Shown in pieces: positions 1-6,398 of a stretch of 6,557 nucleotides of DNA (the stretch's first letter is position 1; each line of letters begins with the position of its first letter). A program made the position numbers and the translations under genes. The DNA comes from DAOUJI01 sp034422875 (GTDB lineage: Bacteria > Chloroflexota > Dehalococcoidia > Lucifugimonadales > JAGWBF01): positions 1 through 6,557 of the forward strand of contig DAOUJI010000092.1 in the NCBI GenBank assembly GCA_034422875.1. Reading direction: 5' to 3'. The notes beneath the pieces were generated by a model that was not told the origin of the DNA, searched no databases, and saw only the letters and a program-made list of their open reading frames with translations.

Positions 1-160
1 ACTGTCTGCCCATCTCCTGGAACCCCTCTGCCACCGCCTTGAAGCCGTCCGACATCGTGTCGAATCCTTGACTCACGATGTTCCTCAAGGCGGTCACTTC
101 CCCGTCAATCCGGTCAACCTTGGCCTTCAATTCGTCAAACTCGTTTCTGCCAACGGTCAT
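1..160 (-). CDS. Partial coiled-coil protein with GF heptad repeats (C-terminus off window)
   Basis: The minus strand is open from an ATG at 160-158 to the left edge, giving the first 53 residues of a protein with no recognised family. It starts MTVGRNEFDEL and is highly charged. Hydrophobic residues fall at 8, 11, 15, 18, 22, 25, 29, 33, 36, 40, 43, 47 and 50. This is a 3-4 spacing with one 4-4 step at 25-29-33, as expected of an alpha-helical coiled coil with a single stutter. From residue 32 three successive heptads each begin with Gly-Phe (GFDTMSD, GFKAVAE, GFQEMGR). A purine-rich GGGGGAAG lies 7 bases before the start, a moderate Shine-Dalgarno. There is no signal peptide or membrane segment in the visible part. 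The plus-strand frame over the same bases shows no such pattern and is taken as a shadow. Function is unknown; it could be a small structural or oligomerising protein. Confidence 0.6.
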   Translation of the reverse strand, partial: MTVGRNEFDELKAKVDRIDGEVTALRNIVSQGFDTMSDGFKAVAEGFQEMGRQ

Positions 161-334
161 GCCGTGTCTTCCCCCGATTCTTCATCCTGTAACAGTTGAG
201 TTTAGTCTGGCAGGTTCTACTTTACGCGTCAACTCCGTGTGTCAGTTCAGCGATCAATTTGGGTCTAGGTGGGCCTAAGTATGATTCGGAAAGGATGAAC
301 GCAACATCCGACCGCGCTGTTTTCCGTCTGGACT

Positions 335-363
335 TTGGCAAGGACAGGCACTAAACTTATGGC
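335..363 (+). promoter_or_regulatory. Weak candidate promoter for the DUF1800-NHL unit
   Basis: TTGGCA at 335-340 matches the -35 consensus at five of six positions. It is followed after 17 bases by TATGGC at 358-363, which matches the -10 consensus at only three of six. A start about 7 bases further on would leave a leader of roughly 24 bases before the ATG at 394. An alternative -10-like box, TATGAT at 280-285, has no matching -35. Both are weak, so the true promoter of this unit is not settled by sequence alone. Confidence 0.2.
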
Positions 364-393
364 ATTGGGAAAAATCAGGACAGGGAGGGCGAA

Positions 394-1806
394 ATGGGCG
401 ACGAGAACATTGCTCTGATGGCCCATCTTATGCGTCGAGCGGGATTCGGCGCCACCCGGGACGAACTGGAAGCTCTGGTCGAAAAAGGTTACGAGAATGT
501 GGTCGATGAGTTGGTCGACCCCGACGCGCACGGAATACCCAAGATGAGCATCGATTACTTCTTCAGGTATTACCCCACCCTGGAGAGTTCCAACCCCATC
601 CCACAGGGACGGTCCCACCTCGTCTACCACTTCATTAACAGCCCCCGGCAGCTTGAAGAGAAAATGACTTTGCTGTGGCACACCATCTTTGCTACCGGCT
701 ACGCCAAGGTGGACAGCACGCCCGATGAACTGCGTCAGATAGAGACGTTCCGGGTCAATGGACTGGGCAACTTTCGGAACCTGCTGGTGGAGTTGGCCAA
801 AGACCCGGCGATGATCTTCTGGCTGGACAACAACTACAATCATAAGGACCAGCCCAACGAAAACTGGGGCCGAGAGCTTTTGGAGCTCTTCTCCATGGGC
901 CAGGGCAACTACACTGAACAGGATGTCTTCGAGTGCGCCCGGGCCTTTACGGGATGGACGATGGCCCACAAGCCTCCCAGGTTCCCCATGGGACGCCACA
1001 ACTTGTGGAAGTTCCAGTACAACGCCGACGACCACGACGACGGCGTGAAGAATTTCCTGGGCCAGACTGGCCGGTTTAATGGCGAGGACGTGATCGACAT
1101 CATAGTCCGGCAGCCCGCTACGTCCCGCTTCATTGCTCGCCACCTCTATAACTTCTTCGTTGCCGACGAAGTTCAGGTGCCGGCTTGGCTGCATACGCCT
1201 CCAAGGGACCCGGTCGCCATCAACATCATCGGCGACGCTTTCACCACCTCCGGCTACGAGTTGAGGGAGACTTTGAGGGTTCTGTTCAATTCCGACTTTT
1301 TCAAAGAGGCCCGCTTCCAAAGGGTGAAGAGTCCGGCCGAGGTAGTGAGCGGCATCTGCAGGCTGGTGGGAGACTTCCGGGGCTTCCCAAGGCCTGGTCT
1401 GCAGGCTCTGGTGGAGGAGACCAACTACCAGGGTCAGGCCCTCCTCGACCCGCCCAGCGTTGAAGGCTGGCACTACGGCCCTGAATGGATTGACAGCGGC
1501 TCGCTGGTGAGGCGCATCAACTTTGCCGCTGACCGTCTGTCGGACCTGCGAATGCCGGGAGTGCGTTCCATCATCAGCCGCGTCCGGTCTTTGGGGACTC
1601 TGACGCCTTCGGGGATGGTCGATGCCGCCCTGGACCAAATCGGTCCGGTGGAAGTCACTGACGCGACTCGTGAAGAGTTGATGGTCCTTGCCCAACAGGA
1701 GGGCGACCTAACCTGGGACACAGACGAGCAGGTTGCGACCTCTGAGCGTCGGGTGGCTGATCTCCTGGCTCTCATAGCGTCGTCCAGGGAGTTCCAGTTC
1801 TGCTAG
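394..1806 (+). CDS. DUF1800 domain-containing protein
   Basis: This 470-residue protein carries the DUF1800 signature blocks in order: HLMRRAGFGA (11-20), KMTLLWHTIFATG (90-102), DPAMIFWLDN (137-146), and the family's best-known block NENWGRELLELF (155-166) continuing through GNYTEQDV to ARAFTGW (188). Then come DHDDGVKNFLGQTG (213-226), RFIARHLYNFFV (245-256), LFNSDFF (297-303), KSPAEVVSG (312-320), LDPPSVEGWHYGPEWIDS (351-368) and a C-terminal ALIASSREFQ (459-468). The set is complete, so the gene looks intact. The biochemical role of DUF1800 is unknown. Many members are exported through a Tat-type signal and sit next to a DUF1501 gene; this one has neither an N-terminal signal nor that neighbour. 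The ATG is supported by GGGAGGG at 383-389, and the first domain block begins only 10 residues in. The NHL-repeat gene follows 69 bp downstream on the same strand, so co-transcription is likely. Confidence 0.92.
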   Translation: MGDENIALMAHLMRRAGFGATRDELEALVEKGYENVVDELVDPDAHGIPKMSIDYFFRYYPTLESSNPIPQGRSHLVYHFINSPRQLEEKMTLLWHTIFATGYAKVDSTPDELRQIETFRVNGLGNFRNLLVELAKDPAMIFWLDNNYNHKDQPNENWGRELLELFSMGQGNYTEQDVFECARAFTGWTMAHKPPRFPMGRHNLWKFQYNADDHDDGVKNFLGQTGRFNGEDVIDIIVRQPATSRFIARHLYNFFVADEVQVPAWLHTPPRDPVAINIIGDAFTTSGYELRETLRVLFNSDFFKEARFQRVKSPAEVVSGICRLVGDFRGFPRPGLQALVEETNYQGQALLDPPSVEGWHYGPEWIDSGSLVRRINFAADRLSDLRMPGVRSIISRVRSLGTLTPSGMVDAALDQIGPVEVTDATREELMVLAQQEGDLTWDTDEQVATSERRVADLLALIASSREFQFC

Positions 1807-1875
1807 AGGACCCTTCCGGCTAGCCAGGTTCCGTACGGACCTGCTTGCTCATAGAACCCTTAGAAGGGAGGAGTC

Positions 1876-2949
1876 ATGCTCACTAAGTACGTGCAGGGAA
1901 GAGTCTACAATTTCGACCAGTGCCTGGGCAAAGGAATGGGCGGAGGCCGGGCGTTCAGCGCCGGGGTGGACTTCGCCATCAGCCAGGACGGTTCGCTTTA
2001 CGTGCTCAACAAGGGCCACGAATACCAGCCCAGCACAGGCGTGACCAAGTGCACCGTCGACCACGAGTTCCTGTGGGAAGACCGAGACTTCAGTTACGGG
2101 GCCGGCCTGCCCTTCCCCACCTCCGTCGCTCTCGACAGCGAGGAGAATGTCTACGTGTCCGACGACTACGTGAACAAAATTTTCGTATACGACAAGGACG
2201 GAAACGGCTTGGGCTTTTGGCCTGATAGGGAACCGGTCGAGCAGCAACCCTACTCGGCGTCTGACCTGGACTTCAACCTGTATTTAGCCAAGCTGAACGG
2301 CGGCCTCGACGCTGACGGCCAGTTCAACGGCCCGTCGGGTCTGGCTTTCGACTGCGACGACAACCTGTATGTGTCGGACAGCCATAACCACCGTGTTCAA
2401 GTATTTGCCAAAGATGGCCAGTTCCTGCGCAAGTTCGGCAGTTATGGTTCTGGGGTAGGCCAGCTTAACCTGCCCTGGGGCGTCGCCGTTGACGCTGACC
2501 GGAACGTCTACGTGGCAGACTGGGGAAACGACCGGGTACAGAAGTTCTCAGCGGACGGCCACCACCTGCTCTCCTTCGGCGCCACGGGTTCAGACGACGG
2601 CCAAATAGTCCGCCCGACCAGCGTGGCAGTTGACGACGAAGGCGACATTTATGTAACTGACTGGGGCAACAACCGGGTCAACGTCTACAACCCGGAAGGT
2701 GGTTTCATCACCTGTTTCTATGGAGACGCCGACCAGCTCTCCCCGTCCCATCAGGCCCAGGTGGACGCGAACCCCGACGTGGCCAAGGCCCGGCGCCGGA
2801 CCGACCTGACAATGGAACGGACCCTGGCTCGGCCTACTGCGGTCAAGGTGGACGGACAGGGGCGCATCATCATATTGGAGTCGCTGCGCAGCCGGATGCA
2901 AGTCTACCTCAAGGAAAGAGACTGGGTAGAGGCCCAGTTCAACCTGTAG
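1876..2949 (+). CDS. NHL-repeat six-bladed beta-propeller protein
   Basis: This 357-residue protein is built almost wholly of NHL repeats, with the recurring pattern P-x-G/S-(V/L)-A-(V/F)-D ... (N/D)-(L/V/I)-YV-(S/A/T)-D ... (N/D)-(R/K)-(V/I)-x-V/K-(F/Y). Six copies are visible, near residues 27-52, 78-110, 150-193, 197-243, 244-285 and 317-347. The middle three are the cleanest, including YVADWGNDRVQKF and YVTDWGNNRVNVY. Six copies fit a closed six-bladed propeller. The first and last are degenerate, as is usual where blades close the ring. A charged segment of about 31 residues (286-316) is inserted before the last blade. NHL propellers generally act as protein, RNA or ligand-binding scaffolds; some house lyase or hydrolase sites, but no catalytic partner domain is present here. 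There is no signal peptide, so it is probably cytoplasmic. GGAGG at 1867-1871 lies 4 bases before the ATG. It is probably expressed with the DUF1800 gene upstream; the true ligand is unknown. Confidence 0.88.
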   Translation: MLTKYVQGRVYNFDQCLGKGMGGGRAFSAGVDFAISQDGSLYVLNKGHEYQPSTGVTKCTVDHEFLWEDRDFSYGAGLPFPTSVALDSEENVYVSDDYVNKIFVYDKDGNGLGFWPDREPVEQQPYSASDLDFNLYLAKLNGGLDADGQFNGPSGLAFDCDDNLYVSDSHNHRVQVFAKDGQFLRKFGSYGSGVGQLNLPWGVAVDADRNVYVADWGNDRVQKFSADGHHLLSFGATGSDDGQIVRPTSVAVDDEGDIYVTDWGNNRVNVYNPEGGFITCFYGDADQLSPSHQAQVDANPDVAKARRRTDLTMERTLARPTAVKVDGQGRIIILESLRSRMQVYLKERDWVEAQFNL

Positions 2950-2960
2950 ACGGATAGCGG

Positions 2961-3088
2961 ACTCCCACCCTAACCCTCCCCTCAACGCGGGACGGGATAT
3001 GCTTCACCGCTATGTGGAGCTGTTAACACTAGGAGAATAAACCGCGACCGCTCCTTCCCCCTCAGGGGGAAGGTTGGGATGGGGGAGT
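2961..3088. repeat. Small imperfect inverted-repeat (REP/MITE-like) element between convergent genes
   Basis: The left arm (2961-2983), made of ACTCCCACCC then TAACCCTCCCCTC, reads on the opposite strand as a G-rich run that matches the right arm (about 3063-3088, containing GGGGGAAGGTTGGGATGG then GGGAGT). There are a few mismatches and small length differences. The element fills most of the gap between the convergent NHL and LLM genes, and its right end touches the TAA stop of the LLM gene at 3090-3088. C/G-rich palindromes of this style are commonly dispersed between genes in many bacteria. Whether this one has other genomic copies cannot be seen from a single window. Confidence 0.5.
3053..3073. 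terminator. 9-bp perfect hairpin between convergent genes, possible bidirectional transcription end
   Basis: CCTTCCCCC (3053-3061) and GGGGGAAGG (3065-3073) form a perfect 9-bp stem with a TCA loop. It lies 103 bp past the stop of the plus-strand NHL gene and 14 bp past the stop of the minus-strand LLM gene. That position would suit an end for transcripts from both sides. No run of T follows on either strand, so it is not a classical intrinsic terminator. It may simply be the inner hairpin of the repeat element that contains it. Confidence 0.4.
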
Positions 3089-4044
3089 TAGGCCACCCAT
3101 CCGGACACCGCCGGCATAATCTCTTCGGCCACGTACTGCATGTCGTCCAGAAGACGCTGAGGGCTTTCCCTGGTCGGGTCCCCGCTGGTGGGGACGGCGG
3201 CCAGGTGTTTCAGGCCCGCTCGCCGGTAGGCCATCAGGTCGTCGATTATCTTGTCCTTGCTGCCTGAGGCGATAACCGCCACGTCCCTGGGGTGGGACTC
3301 CCCGATGCGTATGCCTCCGTACATGGCTATTTCCATTTCATCCAGGTTCCTGCCGTGACTGTCCAATTGCCCGCGGAGATAGTCCAACTCTTCTTTAAGC
3401 TGCTCGGCAGTTACGCGGAGGGTGTAATAACCCGAGGCGTATTGGGCGGCCCGCTGAGCAGCACGGGGGCCGCCGTAGCTCCCCAGCCATATTGGGATAT
3501 GAGGCTTTTGGACAGTTTTGGGGAAGCCGCCGACAGACTCGAAGGAGTGGAACCGTCCCTGGTAGCTGGATGCTCCCTCTCCCGTCCAAAGCGCGACGCA
3601 TATACGGAGCCACTCATCGGTGACGGTCCAACGGATGCGGAAACGCTCGCCCATTTCCAGAGTTTCGAACTCGTCCTGCATCCAGCCAGCCCCGGCTCCC
3701 AGGATGACCCTGCCGTTGGAGAGGCTGTCCAGTGTGGCCAGCATCTTCGCCAGCACAAGTGGGTTCCGGTAAGGAATCACCAGCACACAGAAGCCCAGCT
3801 TTATCTGCTTGGTCCTGGCCGCAATGCCTGACAGCATCGCAATGGGGTCGTAGATGTCCTGTCGAGCGCCAAAGCCGGATTCCGGATAGCGGGCGTGGTG
3901 CCTGGCGGGCATCACCAGATGGTCATGGGCCCAAACAGCGTCGAACCCCAGCTGCTCGGCCCTCTCGGCTATGCGCACCTGGTCTTCCGCCCCGCCCCGC
4001 TTCTCGAACCACCCGAAGTTGCGTATTGATATGCCCAGCTTCAT
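3088..4044 (-). CDS. LLM-class (luciferase-like) F420/flavin-dependent oxidoreductase, second gene of the pair
   Basis: This 318-residue protein is predicted to be a TIM-barrel oxidoreductase of the luciferase-like family, close in style to the TIGR03619-type F420-dependent group. Visible landmarks are the N-terminal strand MKLGISIRNF, AERAEQLGFDAVWAHDHLVMP (26-46), the long block with VLVIPYRNPLVLAKMLATLD (87-106), SNGRVILGAGAGW (109-121) and DEFETL (124-129), then PHIPIWLGSYG (181-191) and a C-terminal helix after AYRRAGLKHL. The frame is open upstream to 4254, but those 70 extra codons overlap the upstream gene and lack family similarity. The start at 4044 is preferred because the family N-terminus begins there and AGGAGGAG sits 5 bases before it. 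It lies 19 bp after the stop of a paralogous LLM gene, so the two form an operon. Substrate, and whether the cofactor is F420 or FMN, cannot be read from the sequence. It may oxidise an organic substrate ahead of the divergent amidohydrolase. Confidence 0.88.
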   Translation of the reverse strand: MKLGISIRNFGWFEKRGGAEDQVRIAERAEQLGFDAVWAHDHLVMPARHHARYPESGFGARQDIYDPIAMLSGIAARTKQIKLGFCVLVIPYRNPLVLAKMLATLDSLSNGRVILGAGAGWMQDEFETLEMGERFRIRWTVTDEWLRICVALWTGEGASSYQGRFHSFESVGGFPKTVQKPHIPIWLGSYGGPRAAQRAAQYASGYYTLRVTAEQLKEELDYLRGQLDSHGRNLDEMEIAMYGGIRIGESHPRDVAVIASGSKDKIIDDLMAYRRAGLKHLAAVPTSGDPTRESPQRLLDDMQYVAEEIMPAVSGWVA

Positions 4045-4049
4045 ACCGG

Positions 4050-4057
4050 CTCCTCCT
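4050..4057 (-). promoter_or_regulatory. Strong Shine-Dalgarno that fixes the start of the second LLM gene
   Basis: On the minus strand AGGAGGAG ends 5 bases before the ATG at 4044-4042. It lies wholly within the 19-bp gap after the preceding gene's stop codon. It supports this start over the longer open frame reaching 4254, which would run through the coding region of the neighbouring gene. Confidence 0.85.
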
Positions 4058-4063
4058 GGCTGA

Positions 4064-5026
4064 CTAGTCCTTGAACAAGGGAAGTATCTCGCGGGCGAAC
4101 AGTTCCATGCCCTCATCGAGAGCTTTCCGTGAGTCGGATTCTCCCGCAATGGAGGGTGTGCACTGTATATGCTGGAGTCCCGACTTCGCATATTCCCTGA
4201 GGTCCGCGATGACTTGGTCAGGGGAACCCGTGAAGTAGGGACGGTCAGCTCCATCGACTGGCGCCTCAGTCAGCACGGTCCGCGCACTCATGCAAATCTC
4301 CAGCTCTGAAGGGTCCCTTTTGTCCCGACGGCACAGTTCTCGAAGCAGGGACACCTCTTCGTCCAGTTGTTTGGGTGTCACGCTGATGTAGATGAACCCG
4401 TCTCCCAACCTGACTGCCCTCAACGTAGCATTGCGGCCTTTGCCGCCAAGATAGATGGGTGGATGGGGTTTACGGTAGGGTTTGGGGAATGTTCCCGCAT
4501 CGATGAATCCCACGTAGCGGCCCACAAAGTTCGACGGACCAGTGTTTGTCCACATTTCTTTGATGGCCCGGATGTACTCCGACGTTACGGTTCCCCGCCG
4601 CCGGAAGTGTTCCGGAGGCAGCCCCAACGCCTCGAACTCATCCTCCAGCCATCCGGCCCCGGCTCCGAGGATGATTCGCCCGTTGGATAGAAGGTCGGCG
4701 TTGGCCAGCATCTTGGCCGTGAGGGCAGGGTGCCGGTAGGGAAGGACGAGGACGCTGGAGATTATGCTCACTCTGCTGGTGACAGCGGCCAGGGCGTTCA
4801 TCATCACCAGCGGGTCATAGACGTTGGAGTTCCATGCGAAAGGAAAGTCCCCGGTGGCGTTGTACGGGTAGGCCGACTTGAAGACCTCCGGGAGCACGAC
4901 GTGGTCGTGCACCCATACCGAGTCATAACCCAAGTCCTCGGCCCGCCTGGCGGTGTCGAGGCAGGCGCCGGGGCCCGGGTCGTTGCCCATAGATCCCAGG
5001 TTATTCGTGGAGACCCCGAACTTCAT
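4064..5026 (-). CDS. LLM-class (luciferase-like) F420/flavin-dependent oxidoreductase, first gene of the pair
   Basis: This 320-residue protein is a paralogue of the gene just downstream and shares the same framework: MKFGVSTNNLG at the N-terminus, ARRAEDLGYDSVWVHDHVVLP (26-46), VLVLPYRHPALTAKMLANAD (92-111), SNGRIILGAGAGW (114-126) with DEFEALGL following, PHPPIYLGGKG (187-197), and a C-terminal segment with the GSPDQVIADLREYAKSGLQH type of ending (267-286). Its length is normal for the TIGR03619-like F420-dependent group. The extra segment at about 51-68, rich in aromatic residues, differs from the paralogue and probably shapes the substrate pocket. GGAGG at 5033-5037 stands 6 bases before the ATG. 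It is the promoter-proximal gene of the two-gene operon and faces away from the amidohydrolase gene across a 138-bp control region. The reaction is inferred only as oxygen- or hydride-transfer oxidation of an unidentified compound. Confidence 0.9.
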   Translation of the reverse strand: MKFGVSTNNLGSMGNDPGPGACLDTARRAEDLGYDSVWVHDHVVLPEVFKSAYPYNATGDFPFAWNSNVYDPLVMMNALAAVTSRVSIISSVLVLPYRHPALTAKMLANADLLSNGRIILGAGAGWLEDEFEALGLPPEHFRRRGTVTSEYIRAIKEMWTNTGPSNFVGRYVGFIDAGTFPKPYRKPHPPIYLGGKGRNATLRAVRLGDGFIYISVTPKQLDEEVSLLRELCRRDKRDPSELEICMSARTVLTEAPVDGADRPYFTGSPDQVIADLREYAKSGLQHIQCTPSIAGESDSRKALDEGMELFAREILPLFKD

Positions 5027-5094
5027 TTGACGCCTCCCATTGGTTCCCTCTTATCGCCTCAAGATAAGGCGAACGCTCCGACAGCTTATAAGGG

Positions 5095-5123
5095 TTGACG
5101 TTACGACTATACCACAGTATCTT
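5095..5123 (+). promoter_or_regulatory. Sigma70-like promoter for the amidohydrolase gene
   Basis: TTGACG at 5095-5100 (five of six to consensus) is followed after exactly 17 bases by TATCTT at 5118-5123 (four of six). The predicted start near 5130 would give a leader of about 35 bases before the ATG at 5165. The -10 box forms part of the inverted repeat, so a protein bound there would compete with polymerase. Confidence 0.5.
5106..5114 (-). promoter_or_regulatory. Candidate extended -10 promoter for the LLM operon
   Basis: On the minus strand TGG followed by TATAGT (5114-5106) makes an extended -10 element, with the hexamer five of six to consensus. No good -35 lies 17 bases upstream, which extended -10 promoters can tolerate. 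It would give a leader of about 73 bases before the ATG at 5026 and would lie inside the spacer of the opposing promoter, so the two could exclude each other. An alternative is TATCTT at 5066-5061, also lacking a -35. Confidence 0.35.
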
Positions 5124-5164
5124 GAAGGCGAAAGGCAATTTTCAGTCGATGCGAGGGGTAAGCC

Positions 5165-6367
5165 ATGGACGAATTCAAACTAATTGACGGCGACGCTCAC
5201 ATTCTGGAACACGACGACATCTTCGACAAGTATCTGGAGAAGAAGTACCGGCACCTCATAGACGTGGCCAGTGTGAGGTGGTGCAGGACCTCCAACCTGG
5301 GCGAGCGGCAGGCGTCCCAGATGGAATACGGCGCCGAGGACCCGCTCTGCTTTGAAATGAACTTGAAGGTCATGGGCAAGCAGATGCCCTTTGGCGCGGA
5401 AGGCTTCGTCAACGCCGCCAAGGGCTTCGAGGGAAGGGACCTGGACGACCTGGACCGGGCCTACGGCAAGTGGGCCGACATGAACTTCCCGGCCAGCGCC
5501 TACCGTGAAGTCATGGACACTTGCGACATCAGCCACATGATTCTCTACCCCACCGCTGGGTTCTGGCTAACGGGCGTTCAAGAGATGGACGGAGTCACCG
5601 CCAACGCCCTTCGACGAGCCTACAACCGCTGGCTTGGTGACTTCTGCGCAGAGATTGGTCCCGGAGCCTGCGGAGCGGCTTCCATCGACCTCCGAGACCC
5701 GGTGGCAGCCGCGGAGGAAGTCCGCCGCTGCGTGAAGGAGTACGACTTTAAGGCAGTGCACATGAACCCTGCTCCCCACCCCGACATCCGCGTGTACCAC
5801 GAGGAGTGTGACGTGTTGTGGGAAACGTGCGCTGAATTGGGAGTGCCCATAGGACTCCACCCCAGCACCAGCCATCCCTTCGACCAGGGGTTTCTTACTT
5901 ACGTTGACGGGCTGAGAAACTGCGCCTCCGCCGTCTCATTCGTCATGGGAAGCATGCTGGCCTGCACGGCTTTCATCATGGGCGGAGTCCTGGAGCGGCA
6001 CCCCAAGCTGAAGCTGGTGTTCCTGGAGTCCGGCTGTGGATGGGCCGCCTTCTGGCCTGACCGCCTGGAGGCGGGAATCCAGGGAGGCACCCGAAAGCTC
6101 AAGATTGAGGGGCTGAACCACTCTCCGCAGGAATACTTCGAGCGGCAGTGTTTCGTAGCCGCCGACCAGGACGACCCTGGGCTGCATGACCTGATTGACG
6201 CCATCGGAGACCACGTCATCCTCGGCGCCACCGACTTCGGGCACCCAGAAGGGCGCATGTACTACCGGGCCAAGCAGGACATGATGGACATGCCCAACAT
6301 CTCCCTGGAAAGCAAGCGGAGAATCCTCCGGGACAACTCCCTTAGAGCATATCCCATCAAGCCGTAG
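5165..6367 (+). CDS. Amidohydrolase-2 family metal-dependent hydrolase or decarboxylase
   Basis: This 400-residue protein fits the amidohydrolase-2 (ACMSD-like) TIM-barrel family. Likely metal ligands, placed by comparison with that family, are Asp10 and His12 in DGDAHI (8-13), His232 in PIGLHPSTSHP (228-238) and Asp357 in LGATDFGHPEG (353-363); HMNPAP at 199-204 is another conserved-looking barrel motif. The segment KLKLVFLESGCGW (281-293) corresponds to the strand where ACMSD and gamma-resorcylate decarboxylase carry a catalytic His before a Gly-rich turn; here the residue is Glu288. Family members hydrolyse C-N bonds or remove carboxylates, often from aromatic ring-cleavage products; which applies here is not decidable. 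GAGGG at 5153-5157 lies 7 bases before the ATG. The gene is transcribed divergently from two LLM oxidoreductases through a shared control region, suggesting a joint catabolic role. A 13-bp hairpin follows 31 bp after the stop. The absence of a signal peptide indicates a cytoplasmic enzyme. Confidence 0.88.
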   Translation: MDEFKLIDGDAHILEHDDIFDKYLEKKYRHLIDVASVRWCRTSNLGERQASQMEYGAEDPLCFEMNLKVMGKQMPFGAEGFVNAAKGFEGRDLDDLDRAYGKWADMNFPASAYREVMDTCDISHMILYPTAGFWLTGVQEMDGVTANALRRAYNRWLGDFCAEIGPGACGAASIDLRDPVAAAEEVRRCVKEYDFKAVHMNPAPHPDIRVYHEECDVLWETCAELGVPIGLHPSTSHPFDQGFLTYVDGLRNCASAVSFVMGSMLACTAFIMGGVLERHPKLKLVFLESGCGWAAFWPDRLEAGIQGGTRKLKIEGLNHSPQEYFERQCFVAADQDDPGLHDLIDAIGDHVILGATDFGHPEGRMYYRAKQDMMDMPNISLESKRRILRDNSLRAYPIKP

Positions 6368-6398
6368 TTCCCTGTTCTGGCGCCAACAAGGAAGAATC

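Larger units (their letters stand above)
5054..5131. promoter_or_regulatory. Imperfect inverted repeat spanning the divergent control region
   Basis: TCGCCTCAAGATA at 5054-5066 and TATCTTGAAGGCGA at 5118-5131 are reverse complements except for one extra base in the right arm. Eight pairs (TCAAGATA/TATCTTGA) and then five (TCGCC/GGCGA) match. The arms are 51 bp apart. Each arm points the same sequence toward its own gene, ending 33 bases before the amidohydrolase start and 27 bases before the LLM start. The right arm overlaps the proposed -10 box of the amidohydrolase promoter. This suits paired operator half-sites for one regulator of both transcripts, or mirrored core promoter elements; no regulator gene is in the window. 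Confidence 0.5.

Noticed and set aside
78..278. A 66-codon open frame on the plus strand near the left edge
   Set aside because: It overlaps the minus-strand coiled-coil reading frame, has no good ribosome binding site and shows no domain or periodicity.
293..309. GGATG...CATCC short hairpin in the leader region before the DUF1800 gene
   Set aside because: A 5-bp stem with a 7-base loop is expected by chance and no riboswitch-like architecture surrounds it.
265..1695. A 476-codon open frame on the minus strand covering most of the DUF1800 gene
   Set aside because: It is the antisense of a gene with complete DUF1800 motifs. Its product shows no recognisable domain and its His/Val-rich composition is typical of antisense translation in GC-rich DNA. 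It also ends inside the DUF1800 coding sequence without independent signals.
1825..1843. Small hairpin CAGGTTCC-GTAC-GGACCTG between the DUF1800 and NHL genes
   Set aside because: Its stem is only 7 bp with a bulge and has no T-tract, so it is too weak to call a terminator. The short spacing and good downstream ribosome site favour co-transcription.
4045..4254. Seventy-codon N-terminal extension of the second LLM gene
   Set aside because: It overlaps the coding sequence of the upstream LLM gene in another frame, has no family similarity, and a strong Shine-Dalgarno plus the family N-terminus place the start at 4044.
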